In this document: positions 44,697 through 53,217 of the stretch, piece by piece
Position numbering within the stretch: position 1 is the stretch's first letter
Layout of the letters: every line of letters starts with the position of its first letter
NCBI GenBank assembly: GCA_964640655.1
Contig: CAZXFT010000001.1
Span: 124,001 to 188,000, forward strand
Direction of reading: 5' to 3'
Source of the DNA: BJGO01 sp964640655
GTDB taxonomy: Bacteria; Bacteroidota; Bacteroidia; Chitinophagales; UBA10324
Length of the DNA stretch: 64,000 nucleotides
Program-made: the position numbers and the translations under genes
Notes under the pieces: generated by a model
Databases searched by the model: none
What the model saw: only the letters and a program-made list of their open reading frames with translations
What the model was told of the DNA's origin: nothing

Positions 44697-44721
44697 TTTG
44701 CTAATAAATAAATTACATTTG
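44693..44721 (+). promoter_or_regulatory. Promoter of gldJ, overlapping the end of sprF
   Basis: TTG at 44693-44695, an 18-base spacer and TACATTTG at 44714-44721 match the Bacteroidota consensus. The TTG lies in the sprF stop region. Transcription would begin near 44728, well after the earliest in-frame ATG at 44698. Confidence 0.72.
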
Positions 44722-44769
44722 CGTTATCCACAATTCCACAAGCACCAAATTAACACACACAAAATCAAT

Positions 44770-46296
44770 ATGATGCCCAAAGCTAAAAGCCTGATTGTTG
44801 CACTTGCTGTCATTGTTGCAGCATCCACTTTACAATCCTGCAAAAAAAATAAATCATCCATGACCGGTTGGAATTACAACGATTCTAAATGGGGAGGATT
44901 TTTTGTGTCAACTAAATTTGAGGGACAGGAAACAGGACCAAACCTTGTACTTGTTGAGGGTGGAACTTTTGCAATGGGTAATACCGAGCAAAATGTAACC
45001 TATGATTTTGGTAACGTGCCGCGCCGTGTGACAGTTTCTTCATTTTATATGGATGAAACAGAAGTTGCAAATGTTCATTATCGTGAATACCTCGATTGGA
45101 CCTCAAGAGTTTTTGGATCAGATTTTCCTGAAGTATATCGCAGAGCCCTGCCCGACTCATTGGTTTGGCGCTCCCAATTGGCATATAACGAACCATATGT
45201 TGAGTACTATTTCCGCTACCCGGCATACGACTTTTATCCTGTTGTAGGTGTTTCCTGGATACAAGCCACTGAGTTTTGTAAGTGGCGTACTGATCGTGTC
45301 AATGAAATGATTTTGGTGCGCGAAGGAATTTTGGAAAAGAATCCAAATCAGGTTGGTGCCGATAACTTTAATACACGTTCATACGTTGTTGGTCAATATG
45401 AGGGGGCCGTTCGCAAAAATCTTAAAGACTTACATCCGAACGGTAGTGGTGAGAGAAAAGTAAAAATTGAAGATGGTATCTTTTTGCCTGAGTATCGTTT
45501 ACCAACTGAAGCTGAATGGGAGTATGCTTCTTTATCTCTGATTGGTAATAACCCATACAAAGGGGAAGAACTAATATCAGACAGAAAAATATATCCTTGG
45601 AATAACAGCAGCATGCGTGACTCCCGTCACGGCTCATGGCAGGGTGATTTCCTAGCTAACTATAAACGAGGAAATGGTGATATGATGGGTATTGCAGGTG
45701 GCTTGAATGATAATGCGGACATCACGGCTCCTATATATTCTTACCTTCCAAATGACTATGGGCTGTTTAACATGGCTGGTAATGTGAGCGAGTGGGTAAT
45801 GGACGTATACAGAAGTAATACTCCTTACGACGAGGTTGACTTCAACTCATTCCGTGGTAACGTATTCTTCAAGGACTCTTTAGATGAAGACTATAACCGT
45901 ATAGAAAAAGATAGCTTGGGACGTATCGTTCAGGTTTCTGTTACCGAATCAGAAAACGTTAATCGTTTGAACTATAAAAAGTCTGATAACATCAATTATC
46001 TTGATGGTGATTCCATGTCATTATCTGTTTACCAATACACTTTATCTTCATTAATTAACGATAAGGCCCGCGTATTTAAAGGTGGAAGTTGGGCTGACCG
46101 TGCATACTACCTTTCTCCAGGAACAAGACGTTTCTTAGATGAAAACCAACGATTACCTACACTTGGCTTTCGTTGTGCAATGGTGCGCTTAGGTAGTCCA
46201 TCGGGCAACAAACAAAAAGCCGGTAATTACTTTAAGGGCAAAAAAACATCGAATCAAAAACAGTTCTATAACAGAACCTGGAAGCACGGCAACTAA
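44770..46296 (+). CDS. gldJ: Gliding-motility/T9SS lipoprotein GldJ
   Basis: 508 residues from the ATG at 44770. The lipoprotein signal KAKSLIVALAVIVAASTLQSC ends in a lipobox (TLQSC). The body is an FGE-sulfatase/SUMF1-type fold: GGTFAMGNTEQNVTYDFG, FYMDETEVANVHY, FGxVxG-like NMAGNVSEWVMDVY and the closing FKGGSWADRAYYLSPGTRRF. This fold without formylglycine catalytic residues is what GldJ/GldK share; GldJ stabilises the gliding motor and T9SS. An upstream ATG at 44698 precedes the promoter and is rejected. A strong terminator follows the gene. Confidence 0.9.
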   Translation: MMPKAKSLIVALAVIVAASTLQSCKKNKSSMTGWNYNDSKWGGFFVSTKFEGQETGPNLVLVEGGTFAMGNTEQNVTYDFGNVPRRVTVSSFYMDETEVANVHYREYLDWTSRVFGSDFPEVYRRALPDSLVWRSQLAYNEPYVEYYFRYPAYDFYPVVGVSWIQATEFCKWRTDRVNEMILVREGILEKNPNQVGADNFNTRSYVVGQYEGAVRKNLKDLHPNGSGERKVKIEDGIFLPEYRLPTEAEWEYASLSLIGNNPYKGEELISDRKIYPWNNSSMRDSRHGSWQGDFLANYKRGNGDMMGIAGGLNDNADITAPIYSYLPNDYGLFNMAGNVSEWVMDVYRSNTPYDEVDFNSFRGNVFFKDSLDEDYNRIEKDSLGRIVQVSVTESENVNRLNYKKSDNINYLDGDSMSLSVYQYTLSSLINDKARVFKGGSWADRAYYLSPGTRRFLDENQRLPTLGFRCAMVRLGSPSGNKQKAGNYFKGKKTSNQKQFYNRTWKHGN

Positions 46297-46316
46297 CCAT
46301 CTATGCTTTAAATTGG

Positions 46317-46355
46317 AAAAGAGCGGAATCAGAATTTGATTCCGCTCTTTTTTTA
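46317..46355 (+). terminator. Rho-independent terminator of gldJ
   Basis: GAGCGGAATCA-GAATT-TGATTCCGCTC forms an 11-bp perfect stem, extended by AAAA against TTTT, with a run of T residues. The A-tract on the other side suggests it may act in both directions. Confidence 0.93.
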
Positions 46356-46400
46356 TTAAAAGCTTTTTCAAACTTTGATAAGTGAGTGCGACTTTTGTAA

Positions 46401-47696
46401 ATGATGAGCAGCTTAGAATATTTGTATCAACTTTTTCTTCAAAGTACAGGAGTATCAACTGATACAAGAAAGATTGCGAAGGGGAATATATATGTGGCAC
46501 TAAAAGGTCCAAATTTTAATGGCAATCATTTTGCAAAACAATCATTGGAATCCGGTGCGGATTATTGCATTATTGATGAATCTGATTTTCAATTCAATGA
46601 TCGGTGTTTACTTGTTGATGATGCATTGAGAACACTGCAACAATTATCACATCTCCACAGAAAACAATTAAACATTCCCCTAATTGCAATTTGTGGCAGT
46701 AATGGCAAAACAACAACTAAGGAATTAACAGGAGCGGTGCTCAAGACCACATATAACACGTTTGTAACTCAGGGAAATCTGAATAATCATATAGGGGTGC
46801 CACTAACACTGCTTTCATTGAATAAACAACATCAAATGGCAGTAATCGAAATAGGGTCCAATCATTTAAAAGAAACCGAAGCGCTTTGTGATATTGCAGC
46901 ACCGGATTTCGGGTTAATTACTAATAACGGTAAAGATCATTTAGAAGGGTACGGAAGCATTGAACTTGTGCGACAAGGGAACGGTGAGTTTTATGAGTAT
47001 GTCAAACAACATGGAGGTCATGTATTTGTGTCGGAGTGGCAGGAAGACTTAATTAATCAGTCTGAAGAATTAAGCAGAACTGTTTATGGATATAAGAATG
47101 CTAAAGTTAAAGGTCAAATACTATCCGGCGATTATGTAAAAGCTAAAATCATCATTGACAATGTAACAGAGTTTGTAATAACGTCGCAATTAGTAGGTGA
47201 TTATAATATTGAAAACATCATGGCTGCTGTTGCTATAGGTAATCATTTTAAAGTGCCTGTCGAAAAAATTAAAGAAGCTATAGAAGAATATATTCCTGGA
47301 AATAATCGTTCGCAATTGGTGATACGTGGATCAAATAAAATTATTGTTGATTGCTACAATGCTAATCCGTCAAGTATGGAATTAGCTATAAATAATCTAT
47401 CGAAATACAGCGGGAAGAAGATATTGATAGCCGGTGATATGTATGAATTAGGTAGTTATAGCAGTGAAGAGCATTTGCGCATGTTGCAGATTGCAAAAAA
47501 TAATAGAATAGAGCACATTTGGCTTGTAGGCTCAGAATTTTCAAAAGCAAACGAACACATATCTATAGCTGAAAAAGTATTTCCTGGAACGAAAGAGTTA
47601 ATTCAATATGTTTCTAGAAATACTCTTGAGCATTTTACAATACTGTTAAAGGGGTCGAGAGCCATGAAGCTGGAACAGGTACTTGAGGTGCTTTAA
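46401..47696 (+). CDS. murF: UDP-N-acetylmuramoyl-tripeptide:D-alanyl-D-alanine ligase
   Basis: Last ligase of the cytoplasmic muropeptide pathway, adding D-Ala-D-Ala; 431 residues. The N-terminal UDP-binding domain has GVSTDTRKIAKGNIYVALKG, the central ATPase domain has the P-loop ICGSNGKTTTKEL (about 92-104) and the Mur-type EIGSNHLKET, and the C-terminal domain starts DCYNANPSSMELAI. All are typical of MurF. The gene begins 46 bases after the gldJ terminator and stands alone, away from the dcw cluster. The stop overlaps prfA in a shared TTAA. Confidence 0.94.
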   Translation: MMSSLEYLYQLFLQSTGVSTDTRKIAKGNIYVALKGPNFNGNHFAKQSLESGADYCIIDESDFQFNDRCLLVDDALRTLQQLSHLHRKQLNIPLIAICGSNGKTTTKELTGAVLKTTYNTFVTQGNLNNHIGVPLTLLSLNKQHQMAVIEIGSNHLKETEALCDIAAPDFGLITNNGKDHLEGYGSIELVRQGNGEFYEYVKQHGGHVFVSEWQEDLINQSEELSRTVYGYKNAKVKGQILSGDYVKAKIIIDNVTEFVITSQLVGDYNIENIMAAVAIGNHFKVPVEKIKEAIEEYIPGNNRSQLVIRGSNKIIVDCYNANPSSMELAINNLSKYSGKKILIAGDMYELGSYSSEEHLRMLQIAKNNRIEHIWLVGSEFSKANEHISIAEKVFPGTKELIQYVSRNTLEHFTILLKGSRAMKLEQVLEVL

Positions 47697-48769
47697 ACAA
47701 GCATACCACCGGCTTTCATCTTCTCAGTGTTTTCTGCTAACTGAAGTGCGTCTATCACTTCATCTAACTTACCATTCATAACATCCTGCAGATTATACAA
47801 TGTTAGGCCGATTCTATGGTCTGTGATTCGTGCCTGCGGATAGTTATAAGTTCTGATTTTAGCACTACGGTCTCCAGTACTGACCATACTTTTTCTGCTG
47901 CGCGCTATTTCGTCTTCATGTTTTCTGACTTGCTCTTCATATAATTTAGAACGCATCATACGCATGGCTTTTTCTCTATTGGCTAATTGCGAACGCTCTG
48001 TTTGACACATTACAACCGTTCCTGATGGAATATGTGTAAGTATTACTTTGGTTTCAACCTTGTTTACATTTTGACCGCCGGCACCACCGCTTCGAGCCGT
48101 TTCCATTTTTACATCACTTTCTTTTAGTTCGAAGTCAACTTCTTCGGCTTCAGGCAGCACAGCAACTGTTGCTGCTGAGGTATGTACTCTTCCACTGGCT
48201 TCAGTATCGGGCACGCGTTGTACACGATGTACACCTGATTCGAATTTGAGGATGCCATACGCTCCGGTACCCTCTATTTCCAATATTACTTCTTTATAAC
48301 CACCAACGGTCCCTTCGCTTTCAGAAACAACAGATACTTTCCAACCTTTGGTTTCACAATAACGAACATACATGCGATATAAATCACCGGCAAATAAACT
48401 CGCTTCATCTCCTCCGGTGCCTGCGCGTATTTCAATGATGGCATTTTTATCGTCCTGCGGGTCTTTAGGAATTAATAACCGGCGTATATTCTTTTCAAGT
48501 TCTTCTTTCTCTTCTTCCAGAACGGTCAATTCTTCTTTTGCCATACTTCTGAATTCCTCATCACTTTCGTTTGCTATAATGTTTTTGTTATTATCAATAT
48601 TACTGATGACCACTTTATATTTCTCAAATGCATCTATGATGGGTTGAAGTTCCTTATACTCACGGTTTAGCTGAGTATACTGTTTTTGATTAGCAATTAA
48701 CGCAGGATCGGATAGTCGTTCAGCTATGTTATCGAATTTATCTTTTAGTGTTTGTAATTTGTCTATCAT
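47693..48769 (-). CDS. prfA: Peptide chain release factor 1
   Basis: RF1 recognises UAA and UAG stops and triggers peptidyl-tRNA hydrolysis; 358 residues. The GGQ catalytic motif is in SGGAGGQNVNK and the codon-reading segment is RVPDTEASGRVHTSAATVAVLP (PxT-type, here PDTEASGR, the RF1 form). The C-terminal domain and the N-terminal helical domain are complete. The DHRIGLTLYNL stretch is also diagnostic for class I factors. It converges on murF with a 4-base shared stop. Confidence 0.96.
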   Translation of the reverse strand: MIDKLQTLKDKFDNIAERLSDPALIANQKQYTQLNREYKELQPIIDAFEKYKVVISNIDNNKNIIANESDEEFRSMAKEELTVLEEEKEELEKNIRRLLIPKDPQDDKNAIIEIRAGTGGDEASLFAGDLYRMYVRYCETKGWKVSVVSESEGTVGGYKEVILEIEGTGAYGILKFESGVHRVQRVPDTEASGRVHTSAATVAVLPEAEEVDFELKESDVKMETARSGGAGGQNVNKVETKVILTHIPSGTVVMCQTERSQLANREKAMRMMRSKLYEEQVRKHEDEIARSRKSMVSTGDRSAKIRTYNYPQARITDHRIGLTLYNLQDVMNGKLDEVIDALQLAENTEKMKAGGMLV

Positions 48770-48851
48770 GTAGTAATGAAAAAAGTGAAAAAGAGAATTA
48801 ATCGGAGAGTAATCCGAAAAAAGCAGTGTAGCTAATAGTTTGAAGCCTTAT

Positions 48852-49604
48852 TCATGGCGTAATGCGATACAAACTTACCGCATTTTGCTCTTGGGCAATC
48901 ATAAACTTTCTAAATAAAAAAGCAGATCTAAAAGGTCTTTCTGTCTTGATGCTATCAGTTCGTTCGGTGCGACTGTTCATATTGAATTCGGTAAGCATAT
49001 TATCTGAGAGATACATGATAGACTGATTAATAACCTGTAAACGATCAATATATTTTATTGGGATTGTTCTTTCATAATTCAGATATTCATCAAAAAGTAG
49101 GATACCTGTAGTGGTATCACATACAAATAGTTTATGGTTTTCTTCTTTCATAAATGTTACTTGGGGAATATGACCCACAAGTTGAAACAGATCTGCTCCT
49201 GTTGAAAGGGGTTTACCAAAGTCATTTATTTTTTTAATGCTCATGTCTAAAGCATCATATATCCAGATATTATTATCAGATGCTCTTGCAGCAGCATTGA
49301 TGTTTAAAAGATTGTTCTTACGTAATTGAATGGTACCTGCTAATCCAAAGTTGTTATCGAGTATTTGTATTACCTGCTGTTGACGATAGAACACCAATGT
49401 CTTGAACGGATTAGAAGCATCGATAGAATAGATATTTCCCTGAGTGATGTCGCTGTATCTAAACCATTCTTTGCCGGTACTGTCAATCTTTATAATGGAG
49501 TTGTTTTCGTCAGCAATGTAAAAGAAACCGGTGCTATCTCCGGTAATATATCTTGCTGTAATCGGGAGAGTTAAGAGTAATAAAAAATGATAAATAATCT
49601 GCAT
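48852..49604 (-). CDS. Putative secreted propeller-like protein, unknown function
   Basis: 250 residues from the ATG at 49604. A short hydrophobic N-terminus (IIYHFLLLLTLPITA) looks like a signal peptide. The rest has repeated segments with the D-x-x-G pattern of NHL or six-bladed beta-propeller proteins (ADENNSIIKIDSTGKEW; DNNIWIYDALDMSIKKIND; CDTTTGILLFDEYLN). No enzyme motif is seen. Similar secreted propellers next to transporter genes occur in Bacteroidota, but the function is unknown. The gene starts 8 bases after the stop of the SLC45-type permease, suggesting an operon. A longer frame to 49685 lies within that permease gene. Confidence 0.7.
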   Translation of the reverse strand: MQIIYHFLLLLTLPITARYITGDSTGFFYIADENNSIIKIDSTGKEWFRYSDITQGNIYSIDASNPFKTLVFYRQQQVIQILDNNFGLAGTIQLRKNNLLNINAAARASDNNIWIYDALDMSIKKINDFGKPLSTGADLFQLVGHIPQVTFMKEENHKLFVCDTTTGILLFDEYLNYERTIPIKYIDRLQVINQSIMYLSDNMLTEFNMNSRTERTDSIKTERPFRSAFLFRKFMIAQEQNAVSLYRITP

Positions 49605-49611
49605 GATTTTA

Positions 49612-50955
49612 TCAAGCCGGACTTGTGATGTCGTCTTTATCTTCAACCCGAGTAACAGTAAAGGCGGCAATAAGCATAAAAACACCCGCCATAACTATAG
49701 CACCAATTGCATGTGAGCCATATAAGTATTTTACTACTGGACCTCCAATGATTCCGTTTACAATTTGGGGCAGAGTAATAAAGAAGTTAAAAATGCCCAT
49801 GTATAGCCCCATCTTAGAGGAAGGTAATGCCCCGGCAAGTATGGCATATGGCATAGCAAGTATACTTGCCCAAGCAATACCAACTCCTATCATTGAATAA
49901 ATTAAATAAACGGGATTGCCAATAAAGTAAATAGATATTAACCCAATTCCACCGCAGGTAAGTGAGAGTGAATGTGTCAACTTTCGACCAATTGACTTGG
50001 CAATGCGAGGTAACATTAATGCATACAGGGCAGATACACCATTATAAACACCAAAGATAATTCCCACCCAATTGCCTGCATCCTGATAAGCCTCTGACCT
50101 GACATCGTTTGATGAAAGGCCATAAACATGCGTAGCTATTGCGGGTGTTGTGTAGACCCACATAGAGAACAAGGCAAACCAGGAGAAGAATTGCACCCAG
50201 CCAAGTTGTTTCATTGTCTTAGGCATTTTAGCAAAGTCGGTAAAAATCTGTTTGATGCCGTTATGCTTGGGTTCTGAGTCATCTTTATGGAATTTCTTAT
50301 ATTCCTCAGGGGGAAACTCATTTGTGGTAACCACTGTCCAGAGAATAGCAATAAGAAATATTACTGCACCAACATAAAAGCTGATAGATACATTGGCAGG
50401 AACTGTTCCATTTGTTGTTGTTTTTTCAACGCCGAAAAACTCGGTGAGTACATACGGAAGCCAGGAGCCAACTACAGCGCCGATACCAATCAAAAATGTT
50501 TGTATTGAAAAGCCCAAGGTGCGTTGTTCGTTAGGTAAGTTATCTGCAACGAGTGCTCGGAATGGCTCCATCGCAATATTAAACGAAGCATCCATAATCA
50601 TTAATACACCGGCACCAATCAACAAGGGAGGAAGGATGGTTGCAACAATATCGGCATTAGGCATAAATATCAAGCCCAGTGAGGCAAAGATGGCGCCTCC
50701 CAAAAAGAAAGGTCGGCGACGACCAAGGGATGTCCATGTTCGGTCGCTGAAATAACCAATGATGGGTTGAACAATCATACCTGTTATTGGAGCGGCAAGC
50801 CAAAACCAGGAGAGATGTTCTACGTCGGCACCAAATGTTTGAAGAATACGAGACGCATTACCATTCTGTAATGCAAAGCCAAATTGAATTCCGAGAAACC
50901 CGAAACTCATATTGAATATCTGAAGCAGACTTAATTTAGGTTTTGAGGCTATCAT
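49612..50955 (-). CDS. MFS permease, SLC45/GPH-like sugar transporter
   Basis: 447 residues with 12 membrane helices. The N-terminal segment FGFLGIQFGFALQNGNASRIL, followed by GYFSDRTWTSLGRRRPFFLGG, is the signature of the SLC45-type (sucrose/maltose:H+ symporter) branch found in Bacteroidota. The RRRPFFLGG loop is particularly diagnostic. It probably imports a disaccharide by proton symport. No glycoside hydrolase, SusC or SusD gene is adjacent, so the substrate is not clear. The propeller-like protein gene follows after 8 bases. The gene has no strong promoter match directly upstream. Confidence 0.85.
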   Translation of the reverse strand: MIASKPKLSLLQIFNMSFGFLGIQFGFALQNGNASRILQTFGADVEHLSWFWLAAPITGMIVQPIIGYFSDRTWTSLGRRRPFFLGGAIFASLGLIFMPNADIVATILPPLLIGAGVLMIMDASFNIAMEPFRALVADNLPNEQRTLGFSIQTFLIGIGAVVGSWLPYVLTEFFGVEKTTTNGTVPANVSISFYVGAVIFLIAILWTVVTTNEFPPEEYKKFHKDDSEPKHNGIKQIFTDFAKMPKTMKQLGWVQFFSWFALFSMWVYTTPAIATHVYGLSSNDVRSEAYQDAGNWVGIIFGVYNGVSALYALMLPRIAKSIGRKLTHSLSLTCGGIGLISIYFIGNPVYLIYSMIGVGIAWASILAMPYAILAGALPSSKMGLYMGIFNFFITLPQIVNGIIGGPVVKYLYGSHAIGAIVMAGVFMLIAAFTVTRVEDKDDITSPA

Positions 50956-51026
50956 TGATTTTAATTTCAGGGGTAAATTATAAAAGTTTGTGAACTCAGG
51001 AATAATATCTGTTTATCATCTATATG

Positions 51027-52394
51027 TTATGAACTTACAGGCACTAATACCTCAACAATAGTTCCTTTATTCAGCACCGATGTAATCTTCATTACACAAC
51101 GGTGCATCTTAAATATCTTATCTACTAATGATAATCCTATGCCATGGCCTACTATGGATGTAGCATTTGTGCCACGATAAAAAGGTTGAGTAATACGTTC
51201 CAGATCGTCTTTTGATATTCCAATTCCATCATCACTGAAACTTATTTTGATGTATTGATTTAAAGGTTCCACATCAACAGATACTTTATGATCGGGAGAA
51301 TATTTGCAACCGTTGTCTATCAGATTAATAAGGGCATTTCGAAATAGAGAATCATAGCCCATCACAGTAAAATATTTTTCGTCGTCAATCTTATCGCTGA
51401 AGATGATGTTGATTTTATAATTGGGGTGCGCTTTGATAACGTCTGCACGAGCCTGCCACAACAACTCATCCAATCGCATTCCCGTTTGTGCTGAAGCGCC
51501 GACAGTATCTGCACGTGCAATCATTAACAGTTGATTTGTCAGGTTAATCATGTTGCGAATATCTTCCTGAACGGACTGCAAACACATCTTGTAATCTTCC
51601 TGATTGCGTTCCATCATTAAGGTTACTTCAAGCTGACTGGAAATGGCAGTCAGTGGTGTACGTAATTCGTGAGAAGCATTGTCTATGAATTTCTTTTGGG
51701 TGGCGAATGATTGTTCAATTCGCTCTAACATGTCGTTAAAAGTTTTAGCCAAACGAGATATTTCATCACGACCATTACCTTCATTTACTCGCATATTCAG
51801 GTTCGATGCAGTTATGCCGCTAACCTGCTTTACAACCTGGTTCATGGGGTTTAATGCACGCAAGGCAAATAACCGACCCATCACTAAAAGCACTATTATG
51901 GTGAAAAGAAAAACAATTAATAATAAAACAGATAGGTCCTTTAAACGCTTATCGCCATAGATATCTATGGCCCCTGTGATAACTATAAAATTGTTGTTGT
52001 TGTCAGGAAATAATAACCCTACAATTTCATAATTACCTTGAATAAAACGTGTTTCACCCCGGGCCTTGATGATGGCTAATTCATCTTGTTTAATATTCAA
52101 AATATGTTGTTCATCGGTAGAGAAAATCAACTTGTCGTTTTTATTGTATATCAGAATTTTCTCGTAGGGTAGTGCAGTAGGATTATCTCGCTCCAGTTTA
52201 CGAAGTATGCCGGCATCAATTTCATCAATTTCAATAAGCAATTTTGCCGTGTTAAGAGCTTTGTTTTTTAATCGGCTATTGAAATCGTCGGTGCGGTATT
52301 CTGAAGAGAATACATATATAGTAAATAATGAGGTTGCCAGTATCAGTGAAACCAGAATGACAAACTGTAATGTGAGCTTGTTTTTTATCTCCAT
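51027..52394 (-). CDS. Membrane sensor histidine kinase of an OmpR-type two-component system
   Basis: 455 residues. TM1 (about 8-30) and TM2 (about 153-174) bracket a periplasmic sensor domain of about 120 residues. The HAMP domain (about 175-230) is followed by HisKA with His242 in FIDNASHELRTPLTAISSQLE and the HATPase with NLIDNGCKYS, DDGIGIS and HGIGLSLVDK. It is a classical inner-membrane sensor kinase that autophosphorylates and passes phosphate to the adjacent regulator. The ATG directly abuts the stop codon of the response regulator gene (TAG-ATG), so they are translationally coupled. The stimulus is unknown. Confidence 0.94.
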   Translation of the reverse strand: MEIKNKLTLQFVILVSLILATSLFTIYVFSSEYRTDDFNSRLKNKALNTAKLLIEIDEIDAGILRKLERDNPTALPYEKILIYNKNDKLIFSTDEQHILNIKQDELAIIKARGETRFIQGNYEIVGLLFPDNNNNFIVITGAIDIYGDKRLKDLSVLLLIVFLFTIIVLLVMGRLFALRALNPMNQVVKQVSGITASNLNMRVNEGNGRDEISRLAKTFNDMLERIEQSFATQKKFIDNASHELRTPLTAISSQLEVTLMMERNQEDYKMCLQSVQEDIRNMINLTNQLLMIARADTVGASAQTGMRLDELLWQARADVIKAHPNYKINIIFSDKIDDEKYFTVMGYDSLFRNALINLIDNGCKYSPDHKVSVDVEPLNQYIKISFSDDGIGISKDDLERITQPFYRGTNATSIVGHGIGLSLVDKIFKMHRCVMKITSVLNKGTIVEVLVPVSS

Positions 52395-53078
52395 CTATTC
52401 CTCTCCAAAGATATAGCCCATGCCTACACGTGTATGAATCAACTTGGGCTCATATTCTTTATCAACCTTTTTACGCAAAAGATTTACATATACCTCTACA
52501 ACATTGGTTCCCGGATCAAAATCTATCTCCCAAACTTTTTGTGTAATTAAATCTTTGGATAACACCTTGTTTTTATTGCGCATGAAAAACTCAAGTAATG
52601 AAAATTCTTTGGCGGTTAACTCAATTCGTTTTTCATCGCGGAACGCTATTTTTTTATTCAAATCCAAAGTCAGGTTTGCTATAATCAAACGAGTCTCATT
52701 GCTTGGTTGTGTAGTATTAGAAGATCGTTTAGAAATGGCGCGAATGCGAGCAAGTAATTCTCTGAATTCAAAAGGTTTCACCAGATAATCATCTGCTCCT
52801 GCCTCAAAACCACCCAATTTATCTTCAGTGCTGCTGAGTGCAGTTAACATTATTATTGGAGTCCCCGGACGAATAGATTTTATCTTGTAAGAAAGTTCGA
52901 TGCCGTTCATATGAGGCATTATTAAATCGAGAAGCACCAGATCGTATGCGTTCTTTCGGGCAAACTCAAGTCCTGCAAGACCATCATTTGCCAAATCAAT
53001 TTCATAGCCGCTTTCTTCCAATCCTTTTTTCAGATATGCCGCCACTTTTGGCTCATCTTCAACTACAAGTATTTTCAT
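52395..53078 (-). CDS. OmpR/PhoB-family response regulator
   Basis: 227 residues. The receiver domain (about 1-120) has acidic residues Glu7/Asp8, phospho-acceptor Asp51 in LVLLDLIMPHMNG, and Lys101-region KPFEF. The C-terminal winged helix (about 130-227) ends in VYVNLLRKKVDKEYEPKLIHTRVGMGYIFGEE, typical of OmpR/PhoB. The ATG at 53078 is chosen because a longer frame to 53150 lacks any family resemblance and crosses a TACTTTTG element. It is transcribed with the sensor kinase and is divergent from the coiled-coil protein gene at 53218. Confidence 0.95.
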   Translation of the reverse strand: MKILVVEDEPKVAAYLKKGLEESGYEIDLANDGLAGLEFARKNAYDLVLLDLIMPHMNGIELSYKIKSIRPGTPIIMLTALSSTEDKLGGFEAGADDYLVKPFEFRELLARIRAISKRSSNTTQPSNETRLIIANLTLDLNKKIAFRDEKRIELTAKEFSLLEFFMRNKNKVLSKDLITQKVWEIDFDPGTNVVEVYVNLLRKKVDKEYEPKLIHTRVGMGYIFGEE

Positions 53079-53083
53079 AAAAT

Positions 53084-53091
53084 CAAAAGTA
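53084..53091 (-). promoter_or_regulatory. Possible promoter -7 element of the two-component operon
   Basis: TACTTTTG on the minus strand fits TAnnTTTG, but it ends only 5 bases before the ATG, so transcription would start at or next to the start codon. No -33 TTG was found. Confidence 0.35.
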
Positions 53092-53217
53092 CTGTTATTA
53101 AACAGGTTAAAAAGTTTACAGAAATGAACCATTCGAGGTTTTAATATCATTTTAATTATTGCTTAATGAAGATATTATAACAATAGCGTTCAAATCCTCA
53201 AAACAAATTTTTTCAAA

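Noticed and set aside
44698..44769. Upstream ATG for GldJ
   Set aside because: It precedes the predicted transcription start and would add 24 residues before the lipoprotein signal.
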